Below, in pieces: positions 53,987 to 62,325 of a DNA stretch of 64,000 bases (positions are counted from its first letter, which is position 1; every line of letters starts with the position of its first letter). Source of the stretch: DATLLN01 sp963809205 (GTDB lineage Bacteria; Actinomycetota; Thermoleophilia; Gaiellales; JAICJC01); the NCBI GenBank assembly GCA_963809205.1, contig CAWEIS010000005.1, positions 22,416-86,415 on the forward strand. The letters are read 5' to 3'. Both the position numbers and the translations under genes were made by a program. Below the pieces are notes generated by a model. That model saw only the letters and a list, made by a program, of their open reading frames with translations. It was not told the DNA's origin and did no database searches.

Positions 53987-55261
53987 TCACTGGTTGCGAA
54001 CAGCCGCCGAGACGCCGGCGGCTGTTCCATGGTCCGGCCGTGCCAGAGCGGGCCGCAGCCACAACGTTGCGTGATGCGGCTGCACCGTCGCCTGGACGGC
54101 GGCGAGCACCTCGGCCTGGAGGCTGTCCAGGTCGACCTGGTCGCGCATGCGGCCGGTGAACGCCTGGAGCACCTCGGCCGAGTCGAGCGTGCGCCGGTAG
54201 AAGCGGCGGTCGACCGCCCGCTGGATCCGGCCGCGGACCGGCTGGAAGGCGCCGGCGACGACGAGCGTCGAGATGGTCACCGCGAGCGCGCCGGACTGGC
54301 CCGTCGCCGACTGCAGCAGCCGGCCGAGCAGTGCGATCACGGCCACGTACAGCGCCCCCAGCACCGCGACGAGTGATGCGTAGACCAGCGTCTTGCGGAT
54401 GATCACGTCGATCTCGAACAGGTGGTGGCGGAGGATGGCGATCCCCGCCGCGACGGGAACGGCAACCAGGGCGAGCGTGGCAATCGCCAGCTCGATCACC
54501 CGGATCGGCCCGCCTGGGCGGGGCAGCGCGAACGTGCACGTCCAGAGCAGCCAGATCACACCCAGCAGCGACGTGGCGTAGGCGACCCACTTCAGCTGCA
54601 GCCGGGTCACACCCTCCGACCGGCGCAGCCGCACGGTGATCGCCGCGCCGGCGGCGACCAGGCTCAGCACCTGGAGTACCCAGCCCACCACCTGGACCGC
54701 GTTCAGCAGCGTGCTCGCGCCGGAGATCCCGACCGGGTTGGGCACGTCGACGTTGCCGTCGAGCGAGCCGGGGATGAGCCCGAGGCCGACGACCAGGCCG
54801 ACGACGGCGCCGAGCTGGACGAGCAGCACCGGCCGCCAGCGCGGCCCGGGCAGCGAGCCGTCCGGGAAGAGCACAAGGCCGAGCCCGATCAAGACGAGCC
54901 CGATCGGCGAGATGCAGTTGGCGACCCACACCGCCGCCGTGGTGCCGGGCAGTGAGTGTCCGGGTGCGAGGCCGTAGTCGGCGTAGGCGAAGGCGGCCGC
55001 CGAGATCGCGAAGAAGGTGCCCGAGGCCAGGAAGATCCAGCCGATCGGGTTCTCCTGCCGCCGAGTCGAGATCAGCGCGCCGACGCTGGCGTAGGACGCG
55101 GCGAAGGCGACGAAGACGACGTTGCTGGTCATCGGCGCGACCAGGCCGGCGCGCGAGCCGACCAGCTGGACGATCACCGCGAATGCGATCAGCACGACAT
55201 CCGCGCACCACACGATGAGGGCGGCGCGCCGGGCGGCGGGGTGACGGAGTGCGCCCAGCAT
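53987..55261 (-). CDS. Polytopic membrane sensor protein with a truncated signalling tail (paralogue 2)
   Basis: This is a 424-residue protein with about eight to nine membrane helices, the conserved LRHHLFEIDVIIRKTLVYAS, and a tail with VDRRFYRRTLDSAEVLQAFT and QPHHATLWLRPALA. Its layout and motifs match the gene at 28,999-30,201 throughout. No GAF, kinase or output domain follows. The family is common upstream of histidine kinases; as a free-standing protein its output is unknown. Confidence 0.75.
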   Translation of the reverse strand: MLGALRHPAARRAALIVWCADVVLIAFAVIVQLVGSRAGLVAPMTSNVVFVAFAASYASVGALISTRRQENPIGWIFLASGTFFAISAAAFAYADYGLAPGHSLPGTTAAVWVANCISPIGLVLIGLGLVLFPDGSLPGPRWRPVLLVQLGAVVGLVVGLGLIPGSLDGNVDVPNPVGISGASTLLNAVQVVGWVLQVLSLVAAGAAITVRLRRSEGVTRLQLKWVAYATSLLGVIWLLWTCTFALPRPGGPIRVIELAIATLALVAVPVAAGIAILRHHLFEIDVIIRKTLVYASLVAVLGALYVAVIALLGRLLQSATGQSGALAVTISTLVVAGAFQPVRGRIQRAVDRRFYRRTLDSAEVLQAFTGRMRDQVDLDSLQAEVLAAVQATVQPHHATLWLRPALARPDHGTAAGVSAAVRNQ

Positions 55262-55312
55262 TGCCGGTCAGCCTACGCCGCTGGGCGTTACGGCAACGCT
55301 ACGACAGGGCGG

Positions 55313-55340
55313 TTGTCCATCGAGGATTCGGTCGTACACT
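55313..55340 (+). promoter_or_regulatory. Candidate promoter of the exopolysaccharide genes
   Basis: TTGTCC (55,313-55,318) and TACACT (55,335-55,340) are 16 bases apart, about 60 bases before the Wzz-like start. Both resemble housekeeping sigma-factor hexamers. Confidence 0.45.
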
Positions 55341-55402
55341 GGACGTGCTCCAGCCGTCGGGGTCCGCCGGCAAAGGCGTATGGCAAAAAGGGGGTCGAGG
55401 CC

Positions 55403-56740
55403 GTGGGGCTGCGGCGTGAGATGACCGTCCGGCGCGGGCTGCAGGCCCTGCTTCGCTGGTGGTGGCTGATCACCCTGTGCACCGTGGCGTGCGGTCTGCT
55501 GGCGTGGCGCGCGGCCGGCGACACGCAGACCACATACAGCGCCGCGCGCACGGTGAACATGATCGAATTCCAGCCCGGCACGTCGATCGCCGGCTTCCCG
55601 ATCGCGGTCGTCGTGCCGAGCAGGACGCTGCCCAATCCGGACCAGTTCCTGGTGCCGGACATCGCCAGGGCCGTCGCACCGAAGGTCCGGCTGCCACAGG
55701 GCGCCGTCCTCAAGCACCTGTCGGCGAAGGTGCTGACGCCGACGCAGATCCAGCTCACCGCGTCGGGGCCGACGCCGGCCGTTGCAGCCGCCACCGTGAC
55801 GGCCTACGCAAACGAGCTCGTCCGCCGCAAGCAGGACGCGGAGTACCAGGCGTTGCAAGGGTGGCTGCCGCCGAGCACCGACACGACCTACGCGGCGCGG
55901 CAGGCGCGATCCGCCATCAAGCGCGAGATCGCCGCCGTCCCGACCCAGATCAACTCGCCCGCAGGGGCATCCGTGCAGTCACATCCGCCGGCCGCGTCGC
56001 GATCGCTGGTCACGTTCGCGGGCCTGCTCGGCGGGCTGGTGCTGGGGGCGCTGGTCGCGCTCGGACTGACGGCCTTCGAGCCCCGCGTGCGCCGGGCGTC
56101 CGAGATCAAGGCCCCGGAGCACGCGCTGTTCGACGGAAGCCCCGACGGGGTCGCCGCGCTCCGCGCCAACCTCGAGCTGACGGCGCTCACCGCCCGCGGC
56201 GGGGTGGTCGCCGTGGCGCCGCCCGACGACGGCGACGGCGCGCGGGGGATCGCGCGCGCGCTCGCGGCGTCCTTCGCGGCAGGCGGGCTGACGACGACGC
56301 TGGTCGAGCTCGGCCGCGGAGGGGATGCCGGGGTTCGATCGTTCCTGGACGGCAGCGCCGACACGCTCGCCTACGAGGTGGTCGAGCACGACTTGCGCCT
56401 CGTCCATGGCGGCTCGAGCGCCGTCGGCGACGACGAGCTGTTCACCGCGAAGAGCGTCCGCCGCCTGCTGACTCGGGCCAAGCAGCGCAGGCACGTCGTC
56501 GTGATCGAGACCCGCGACCCCGCAACCCATCCGGCGTCGCTGCTGGCGGTCGGCCTTGCCGACGCCGCCGTGCTGGCGGTCAACCGGTCGACGCGCTGGC
56601 GCAACCTCGACCGCGCCGCCGGCCAGGTGCAGACGGTGGCCGAGACGACGCTTCGGATCTGCTTCACCCGGCCGCCGCGAGCCGGCAGGTCCGACCGGCG
56701 TGTGGCCCATCGGACGACGCTGGCCGGCGTCGAGGCCTGA
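55403..56740 (+). CDS. Wzz/Wzc-like chain-length determinant with degenerate nucleotide-binding domain
   Basis: This is a 445-residue protein with helix 1 (WWWLITLCTVACGLLAWRAA), a periplasmic-type domain and helix 2 (FAGLLGGLVLGALVALGLTA), as in polysaccharide co-polymerases. The C-terminal domain lies where a BY-kinase would be, but the P-loop position reads VVAVAPPDDGDGARGIARAL without the Walker lysine, and the acidic motif after it is VELGRGG. It probably controls chain length without kinase activity. GTG 55,403 and ATG 55,421 are possible starts. It is followed by the polymerase gene after one base. Confidence 0.75.
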   Translation: MGLRREMTVRRGLQALLRWWWLITLCTVACGLLAWRAAGDTQTTYSAARTVNMIEFQPGTSIAGFPIAVVVPSRTLPNPDQFLVPDIARAVAPKVRLPQGAVLKHLSAKVLTPTQIQLTASGPTPAVAAATVTAYANELVRRKQDAEYQALQGWLPPSTDTTYAARQARSAIKREIAAVPTQINSPAGASVQSHPPAASRSLVTFAGLLGGLVLGALVALGLTAFEPRVRRASEIKAPEHALFDGSPDGVAALRANLELTALTARGGVVAVAPPDDGDGARGIARALAASFAAGGLTTTLVELGRGGDAGVRSFLDGSADTLAYEVVEHDLRLVHGGSSAVGDDELFTAKSVRRLLTRAKQRRHVVVIETRDPATHPASLLAVGLADAAVLAVNRSTRWRNLDRAAGQVQTVAETTLRICFTRPPRAGRSDRRVAHRTTLAGVEA

Positions 56741-56741
56741 C

Positions 56742-58199
56742 GTGGCGGTCGCCGAGGCGAGCCCGGTCGGCCGCCGGTTCCTCGACCTGCGCCTGGTCGA
56801 CGTCACGCGGCCGCCGCCGGGACCGCTGTGCTGGCTGGCCGCGATCGGCTTCAGCGGCGGACTGCTGATCGCCGCGGTGCTCTCTGCCCACGCCTCAGGG
56901 TTCCTGGTAGCCGCGCTGCTGGCGGCGATGAGCGGCCTGTTCCTGCTGCGCCCGCTCGCCGCGACCGTGCTGGTGATCGTCATCCACCAGTCCGTCGACC
57001 TGTGGGCGAATGGCCAGCTGGAATCGATCGGCGGCCTCCAGTTCAACCTGACCACCGGCCTGACGCTGCTCGTCGTGCTGGTCGGCGGCGCCTACGTGGC
57101 CGAGCGGTGGGACACGGCTCGGCGCGCGCCGTCGGTGCTCGCGTTCCTGGTGTTCGCAGCGATTGCGACCGTCAGCCTGGTGCATGCGCCGGCGCTGACC
57201 CAGGGTATTCCCGAGGTGCTGCGGATCGTCCGGATCGGCGTGGTGTACACGCTCGTGTTCGTGCTCGTCCGCTCGCGCAGGGACATCGAGATGATCCTGA
57301 TGGCGCAGTTCGCGTCGATCGTCCCGGTGATCGCCGTCGCCATCTATCAGACGTTCACCGGCTCGGACTACCACGCCTCGGGGCTCGGGCAGTTCCAGTT
57401 CGACCGGGCGACCGGTGGCTTCGACGGGCCGGACGAGCTGGGGATCATCCTCGGCGTGATGCTGTGCGCCGCGATCCCGCTGCTGTTCGGCGGCCGCGTC
57501 CGCTGGTGGCCGGCGTTGCTGGTGTGGATGGCGGTGGCGATGACCGCGCTGGTCGGCTCGTACACGCGCACGGGGTGGATCTCTCTGATCGCCGGACTGC
57601 TCGTGATCGGCGTGGTGCGTTACCGCAGCCTGCTGGTGATCGTCCCGGTCACGCTTGCGATCGTCGTGGTCGCCGTGCCGAGCACCGTGCAGCGGTTCAA
57701 CGACCTCACCAACGGCGGCGAGTCATCGGCCGAGTACGGCAACACGCTGGGCGACCGCCTGTCGCTCTGGCACGAGAACCTGCCCAAGGTCAACCGGTCG
57801 CCGGTGATCGGGAACGGGCTCGATTCGATCAACGTCGAGACAGGTCGGCTTCCGCACAGCGACTACGTTCGAGCTGCCGTCGAGACGGGGCTGCTCGGCT
57901 TCTGTGCGTTCGCCGCTCTGCTGTTGTCAGGTCTGATCGGCGCGGCTCGCGCATTGGCCCGAGCGCGGAACGAAGCGCCATCAGGTCTGCTGACATCCGT
58001 GTGCGTTGCCGGCGTGGGCATCTCGGTTGCCTACATGCTGATCTCGGCGGACTCGAACCTGATGACGAAACCCGTTGTTGCCGGCGCGATCTGGGTGTTC
58101 GTCGCGCTCGCCCACGCCGCCGGCGACCTGGCGCCCGACCGTGTTGCCTGGCCGGTGAAGACGCAGCACGAGATCGTCGACGAGGTCGCCGCCGCATGA
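56742..58199 (+). CDS. O-antigen ligase/Wzy-like polymerase
   Basis: This is a 485-residue protein with about 12 hydrophobic segments and a large loop before the last helices. It has GSYTRTGWISLIAGLLVIGV (the RTGW part is typical of the Wzy_C/O-antigen ligase family) and GNGLDSINVETGRLPHSDYV, which includes the HSDY-like motif of the catalytic loop (H-N/S-x-Y). It would polymerise or ligate undecaprenyl-linked glycans at the outer face. The GTG at 56,742 follows the preceding stop closely. Confidence 0.82.
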   Translation: MAVAEASPVGRRFLDLRLVDVTRPPPGPLCWLAAIGFSGGLLIAAVLSAHASGFLVAALLAAMSGLFLLRPLAATVLVIVIHQSVDLWANGQLESIGGLQFNLTTGLTLLVVLVGGAYVAERWDTARRAPSVLAFLVFAAIATVSLVHAPALTQGIPEVLRIVRIGVVYTLVFVLVRSRRDIEMILMAQFASIVPVIAVAIYQTFTGSDYHASGLGQFQFDRATGGFDGPDELGIILGVMLCAAIPLLFGGRVRWWPALLVWMAVAMTALVGSYTRTGWISLIAGLLVIGVVRYRSLLVIVPVTLAIVVVAVPSTVQRFNDLTNGGESSAEYGNTLGDRLSLWHENLPKVNRSPVIGNGLDSINVETGRLPHSDYVRAAVETGLLGFCAFAALLLSGLIGAARALARARNEAPSGLLTSVCVAGVGISVAYMLISADSNLMTKPVVAGAIWVFVALAHAAGDLAPDRVAWPVKTQHEIVDEVAAA

Positions 58200-58217
58200 C
58201 CAGGTGAGGTCGGTGAC

Positions 58218-58246
58218 TTGACACGTTCTGCACGATTGTGGAGACT
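58218..58246 (+). promoter_or_regulatory. Possible internal promoter before the sugar transferase
   Basis: A perfect -35 TTGACA at 58,218-58,223 is followed 17 bases later by GAGACT (58,241-58,246), a poor -10. It lies in the 79-base gap before the sugar transferase, the only real gap in this plus-strand gene run. Confidence 0.35.
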
Positions 58247-58278
58247 GTTGCGGCTCCAGACCCGGGGGGGTTGGCTCC

Positions 58279-59007
58279 ATGGAGTACGGATGTCGCTGCC
58301 GACGGGTCGCAGCGGCCAAACGCATCGCGGATATCTGCATTGCGGTGATCGGTTTCGCAGTGCTGCTCGTCCTCTTCATCCCGATTTGCTGCGCAATCAG
58401 GGTGAGCTCCAGCGGGCCCGTGATCTTTCGCCAGACCCGCGTCGGCGTGAACAGGAGATCGCGACAGTCGGCTGCTCAGAATGGCGCACGGCGCTGCGTG
58501 GACATGGGTGGCAAGCCGTTCGTGATGTACAAGTTCCGGAGCATGCGGTGCACCGGGGATGCGACCGCAAAGTTGTCGGTCCCCGGTGATCAGCGCATCA
58601 CCGGCGTCGGTGCCGTTCTGAGGAGAACGCACATCGACGAGATGCCGCAGTTCTGGAACGTTCTCAAGGGAGACATGTCCGTCATCGGGCCTCGGCCCGA
58701 GCAGGTCGAGATCTCCATGCGTTACGTCCGCGACGTCGCGCCGTACGCGCAGCGGATGTGGAAGGTCAAGCCGGGTATCACCGGCCTGGCGCAGATCCTG
58801 CAGGGCTACATCAACTCGATCGACGACGTTGCGCGAACGGCTCAGCTGGATACGACCTACGGCGGCTCGCTGAGATCGCTCTGGTCGTGGCTGAGGATGG
58901 ACGTGTGGATCACGCTGATCACGATGCGCTACCTGATCGGGCGGTGGCGGCCGCCGGTTGCGCCGGCCGTCAGGCCGGCCCCGCTGCGCTCGGAGCACGA
59001 GCAGTGA
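58279..59007 (+). CDS. Priming sugar-phosphate transferase (bacterial sugar transferase family)
   Basis: This is a 242-residue protein with one N-terminal membrane helix (DICIAVIGFAVLLVLFIPIC) and the catalytic domain. Signatures are PVIFRQTRVGVN, MYKFRSMRC, RRTHIDEMPQFWNVLKGDMS, VIGPRPEQVE and KVKPGITGLAQIL. It transfers a sugar phosphate from a nucleotide sugar to undecaprenyl phosphate to start repeat-unit synthesis (WcaJ/PglC-like). An insertion rich in Ser/Arg lies between the helix and KFRSM. It overlaps the deacetylase gene by 4 bases. Confidence 0.88.
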   Translation: MEYGCRCRRVAAAKRIADICIAVIGFAVLLVLFIPICCAIRVSSSGPVIFRQTRVGVNRRSRQSAAQNGARRCVDMGGKPFVMYKFRSMRCTGDATAKLSVPGDQRITGVGAVLRRTHIDEMPQFWNVLKGDMSVIGPRPEQVEISMRYVRDVAPYAQRMWKVKPGITGLAQILQGYINSIDDVARTAQLDTTYGGSLRSLWSWLRMDVWITLITMRYLIGRWRPPVAPAVRPAPLRSEHEQ

Positions 59008-59900
59008 GCGCCGCCGGCCCCACGCTGCTCACGGTCGACGTGGAGTGCTGGTTCCACGCGCACAACCTGGGGATCGACCAGGCGAGCTGGGGCGGCCGCG
59101 ACCCGCGGATCGAAGAGCCGGTCGATCGCCTGCTGCGGCTGTTCGCCCGGCGGGGAGTCCATGCGACCTTCTTCGTCCTCGGCTGGGTGGCCGCGCGCCA
59201 CGGCGACGTCGTCAGGCGGATCGCCGCCGACGGTCATGAGATCGCCTCCCACGGCTACCTCCATCGCAGGCTCGACGCACTGACCCCCGTCGAGTTCCGC
59301 GAGGACGTCGAGCGCACCTCGGAGGCGCTCGAGCGGTGCATCGGGAGGCGGCCGATCGGGTACCGGGCACCGAGCTTCACCGTCCTGCGCTCGACGATGT
59401 GGGCACTCGACGAGCTGCTGCGCTGCGGCATGCGGTACGACTCGAGCATCTTCCCGATCCAGCGTGGCCGGTATGGAATCGGCGACTACCCCGAGCGCCG
59501 GCCGCACCTGATCCGCCGTCCGGGCGGAGCGATTGCCGAGTTCCCGCTGACGGCGGTCGACGTGCTCGGACGGCGGGTGCCGGTGGGAGGCGGCGGCTAC
59601 CTGCGGCTGTATCCGCTGTGGCTGACCCGCAGGGCGCTGGCGCGCTCACCGGTGCCTCCGGTCGTCTACGTGCATCCGTGGGAGCTCGACGCCGACCAGC
59701 CTCGGGTCGCGCCGTCGGCGCGCGCGGGGTTCATGCACCGGGTCGGGCTCCGCCGCACCGAGGCGCGACTCGATGCGCTGATCGCCGAGCTCCGGCCGAC
59801 GACGATCGAGTCCCAGCTGTCGGCGATCATCGCCGGGGATGCGATGCCAGAAGACATCGATAGAGCTCCAGCGTCGTCGTTGTCGTTCTCGATGCGGTAA
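59004..59900 (+). CDS. Polysaccharide deacetylase (NodB homology, DUF3473-type)
   Basis: This is a 298-residue protein. The NodB domain opens with TVDVECWFHAHNLGI, continues with HATFFVLGWVAARHG and DGHEIASHGYLHRRLDAL (the metal His pair) and RPIGYRAPSFTVL. The C-terminal part with YVHPWELDADQPRV resembles DUF3473 of exosortase-linked deacetylases. It would remove acetyl groups from the glycan or its precursor. The GTG start 59,004 lies in the preceding stop. The last 74 bases overlap the convergent GT4 gene. Confidence 0.86.
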   Translation: MSAAGPTLLTVDVECWFHAHNLGIDQASWGGRDPRIEEPVDRLLRLFARRGVHATFFVLGWVAARHGDVVRRIAADGHEIASHGYLHRRLDALTPVEFREDVERTSEALERCIGRRPIGYRAPSFTVLRSTMWALDELLRCGMRYDSSIFPIQRGRYGIGDYPERRPHLIRRPGGAIAEFPLTAVDVLGRRVPVGGGGYLRLYPLWLTRRALARSPVPPVVYVHPWELDADQPRVAPSARAGFMHRVGLRRTEARLDALIAELRPTTIESQLSAIIAGDAMPEDIDRAPASSLSFSMR

Positions 59901-60936
59901 ACGCTGCCACCGCGCGACCCCGCGCCGAGCGCCCGAGCACCTCGCGCTGGTAGGCGTCCTCCAGCAGCGAGCGGATGGCCTGCCCGAGGGCGGCCGGGTC
60001 GTCGGGTGGGACGAGCGCCGCGGCCCCCCGCGCCGCCGCCGACCCCGGAACGGTGGTCGCCACAATCGCCGCGCCGCACGCCATCGCCTCCAGCAGCACC
60101 AGCGAGAGGCCATCCCAGCGCGACGGCACGACGACGACGTCGGCCGCGCGGTACTCCAGCTCGGGAGCGGCGCTGTTGCCGGCCCACTCGATCCGGCCGT
60201 CCACGGCGGTCTCGACCGCCAGCGATCGCAGCTCCCGTTCGGCGTCACCTTCGCCGACCAGCCGGAGCGTCGCGCCGATGTCCCGCAGGTCCCTGAACGC
60301 GCGGATCAGAACGGCCTGGCCCTTGGCTTCGGTCAACCTGCCGACGCACGTGATCAGCGGCCGGTCCGTGCGCGGAGCGGCCGGGCCGTCGGGGGTGAAC
60401 CGGTCGATGTCGACCCCGTTCGCGATCACCCGGAGGTTGGCGGCCGCGCGCGCGCCGAGGATCCCTCTGCCCTCGGCGGCGTTCTCATCCGAGACGGCGA
60501 CCGTCACGTCGGCGTGGGGCGCCGCGAGCCGTTCGAAGGCGCGGTACGCAGGCTCCAGCGGGCCGCCCACGTGCCAGCCCCAGCCGTGGGTGGTGAACAC
60601 AACGACGGGCGGCCGGCGCATCGTCGCGGCGGCGATCCTGCCGATCGCGCCGGCCTTTGCCGAGTGGAGGTGCACCACGTCGGCGCCGGCCATCAGCCGC
60701 CGCAGCTCGGCGATCCGCCGGGCATCGCGGACCGTCGGTGAGCGCTGCAGCGCGATCTCGAACCACTCGATGCCGTTGGCCTCGGCCCAGCCCGGCAGCT
60801 CGCCGCCCTGCGGACAGGCGACCGCCGTCGCGTATCCGGCTGCGTGGCACGCGCTCGCCAGCTGCTGCACGTAGCTCGCCACCCCGCCCACGGTCGGCTG
60901 GGCGACGTGCAGCACCAGGAACGGGGGCGATGACAT
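59827..60936 (-). CDS. Glycosyltransferase family 4
   Basis: This is a 369-residue GT-B enzyme. N-terminal LHVAQPTVGGVASYVQQLAS and VVHLHSAKAGAIGRIAA mark the acceptor domain. The donor domain has ITCVGRLTEAKGQAVLIRAF and RWDGLSLVLLEAMACGAAIV, which holds the E-x7-E motif. It adds a sugar to the growing repeat unit from a nucleotide sugar. It points against the rest of the locus and shares 74 bases of 3' end with the deacetylase gene. Confidence 0.87.
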   Translation of the reverse strand: MSSPPFLVLHVAQPTVGGVASYVQQLASACHAAGYATAVACPQGGELPGWAEANGIEWFEIALQRSPTVRDARRIAELRRLMAGADVVHLHSAKAGAIGRIAAATMRRPPVVVFTTHGWGWHVGGPLEPAYRAFERLAAPHADVTVAVSDENAAEGRGILGARAAANLRVIANGVDIDRFTPDGPAAPRTDRPLITCVGRLTEAKGQAVLIRAFRDLRDIGATLRLVGEGDAERELRSLAVETAVDGRIEWAGNSAAPELEYRAADVVVVPSRWDGLSLVLLEAMACGAAIVATTVPGSAAARGAAALVPPDDPAALGQAIRSLLEDAYQREVLGRSARGRAVAAFTASRTTTTTLELYRCLLASHPRR

Positions 60937-60945
60937 CGGACGAGC

Positions 60946-61685
60946 CTATCGGTCGCGCGCCGGAGCGGGCACCTGCGGATCGAGGAAGTCCATCTCGCCC
61001 TCCTCGACGTGCACATACCGGCCGCCGCGCAGCATCGATGCCAGCGCGGCGAACACCGAGAGCACAGCGGTGACGCCGAACACCACCACGAGCCCGTCAT
61101 GGAACGGCCCTGCCAGCAGGTCGGGGAAGAACGTCCGGCCGGTCAGCGTATCCCGCGCCGCGTCCGGCAGCGTGTGCAGCACGCCGCTCGGCGCCAGCAG
61201 GTGCTTGACCGGGTTCTCGCCCAGCACCGCACGAAACAGCGAGGACACAGGCGGCAGGGTGCCGGCGTGGTGGGCGACATCGTGCGGGACGCCGTGTGCC
61301 TCCAGCCCGCGGGTCAGCGTGTCCGGAGCGTTCGCGACAGGCCGGCGATCATCAGCGAGAAGAAGATGCCGTCGAGAGCGCAGTGCCTGTGTTCTGGAAC
61401 GTCGAGCGCATCCCCGAGGCGGCGCCCCGCTGCGATGCGGGCACGCTGCTCATGATGGACGCCGAGTTGGGCGCGCTGAACATGCCGACACCCAGGCCGT
61501 TCACCGTGATCAGCGCCGCGAACGCCCAGTCAGGTAGCTGATGTTGCCCGGCGCGAGCGGATCGAGGTGGATCCCCCGGAAGATCGCCGGCAGCGCGATG
61601 ATCACGATCGACCCGTCCAGGGCCGACATGAAACCGCCATCGTCGTGTTGGAGAGCGCGATCCAGCGGTAGCGGTCGGCCCCCAT
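60946..61685 (-). pseudogene. DHA2-type MFS transporter with internal deletion and frameshifts
   Basis: The start (MGADRYRWIALSNTTMA, then FMSALDGSIVIIALPAIFRG, motif D1) runs directly into NGLGVGMFSAPNSASIMSSV and AASGMRSTFQNTGT, which belong to helices 11-13 of DHA2 proteins. It then ends with LLAGPFHDGLVVVFGVTAVL and a cytosolic tail. Roughly 300 residues of the middle are missing, and the pieces are in different frames. The start overlaps the MarR stop (TGATG), so it was the MarR target. Decay or assembly collapse are both possible. Confidence 0.65.
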
Positions 61686-62119
61686 CAGATGTTGTGGGCC
61701 AGTCGCTCCAGAAGAGGTGCCGCCGCCAGCAGCTGCTCGCGCTCGGCCGTCGTGAAGTCCGCCGACAGCGCCTCCGCCATCTGCTCGACGCGCGCGTTGC
61801 GCCGGTTGTTGAGGATGCGTCGCCCGGCAGCCGTGATCGAGATGATCACGCGCCGCCCGTCGGCCGGGTCGGGGATCCGGCCGACGAGGCCGCGCCCCTC
61901 GAGGGCGGCCAGCGTGGCGCCCATCGACTGCGGGCTGATCTGCTCCTGGCGGGCGAGCTCGGCCGCAGTGGCCGATCCGCCACGGTCGAGGCGGACCAGC
62001 GCGGAGCTTTCGGGCAGCGTCAGCTCACCGTCGCCGGGGATCTGGCGCAGCCGGCGCAGCAGCAGGCCGAGGCTCATCCTCAGCGCCGCCGCTGTCCGGC
62101 GTGACTCGGGATCGGACAT
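61685..62119 (-). CDS. MarR-family regulator upstream of the broken exporter
   Basis: This is a 144-residue protein. The winged helix has GGSATAAELARQEQISPQSM and GATLAALEGRGLVGRIPDPA with the wing RRVIISITAAGRR. I chose ATG 62,119, which follows a palindromic promoter. An ATG at 62,155 is in frame but would sit inside the -35 region. It probably represses itself and the exporter that follows it. Confidence 0.86.
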   Translation of the reverse strand: MSDPESRRTAAALRMSLGLLLRRLRQIPGDGELTLPESSALVRLDRGGSATAAELARQEQISPQSMGATLAALEGRGLVGRIPDPADGRRVIISITAAGRRILNNRRNARVEQMAEALSADFTTAEREQLLAAAPLLERLAHNI

Positions 62120-62125
62120 GGTTCG

Positions 62126-62155
62126 CAGTCTAGACTGATAAGTCTGGACTGGCAA
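62126..62155 (-). promoter_or_regulatory. Autoregulated MarR promoter: TTGCCA-17-TAGACT with a palindrome over the -10
   Basis: On the minus strand TTGCCA (62,155-62,150) and TAGACT (62,132-62,127) are spaced by 17 bases. The perfect palindrome CAGTCTAGACTG (62,126-62,137) covers the -10, and a partial copy AGTCTGGACT follows at 62,141-62,150. This arrangement is a typical repressor operator. Confidence 0.55.
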
Positions 62156-62167
62156 TAGGTCGGCGAG

Positions 62168-62322
62168 CTAGGCCCGCGACCCGGCCGGCTTCTCGGCGAC
62201 GCATGCGATCTTGCGGACGCGCCCGGTCGCCAGCCAGTCGCTCCAGAGCCTGTGGGCGGTCAGCAGTTCCTGCAGCGCAGGGCGCCCGATCTGCGCTGCG
62301 ATGGCCGTTGCATCGGCTGCTA
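62168..62322 (-). CDS. C-terminal fragment of an unknown protein, cut at the sequence junction
   Basis: On the minus strand an open frame without start ends at TAG 62,170-62,168. It reads LAADATAIAAQIGRPALQEL, then LTAHRLWSDWLATGRVRKIA and ends AGSRA, which looks like real actinobacterial protein. Upstream it is cut off where topA sequence begins on the other strand. The family is unknown. Confidence 0.4.
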
Positions 62323-62325
62323 ACG

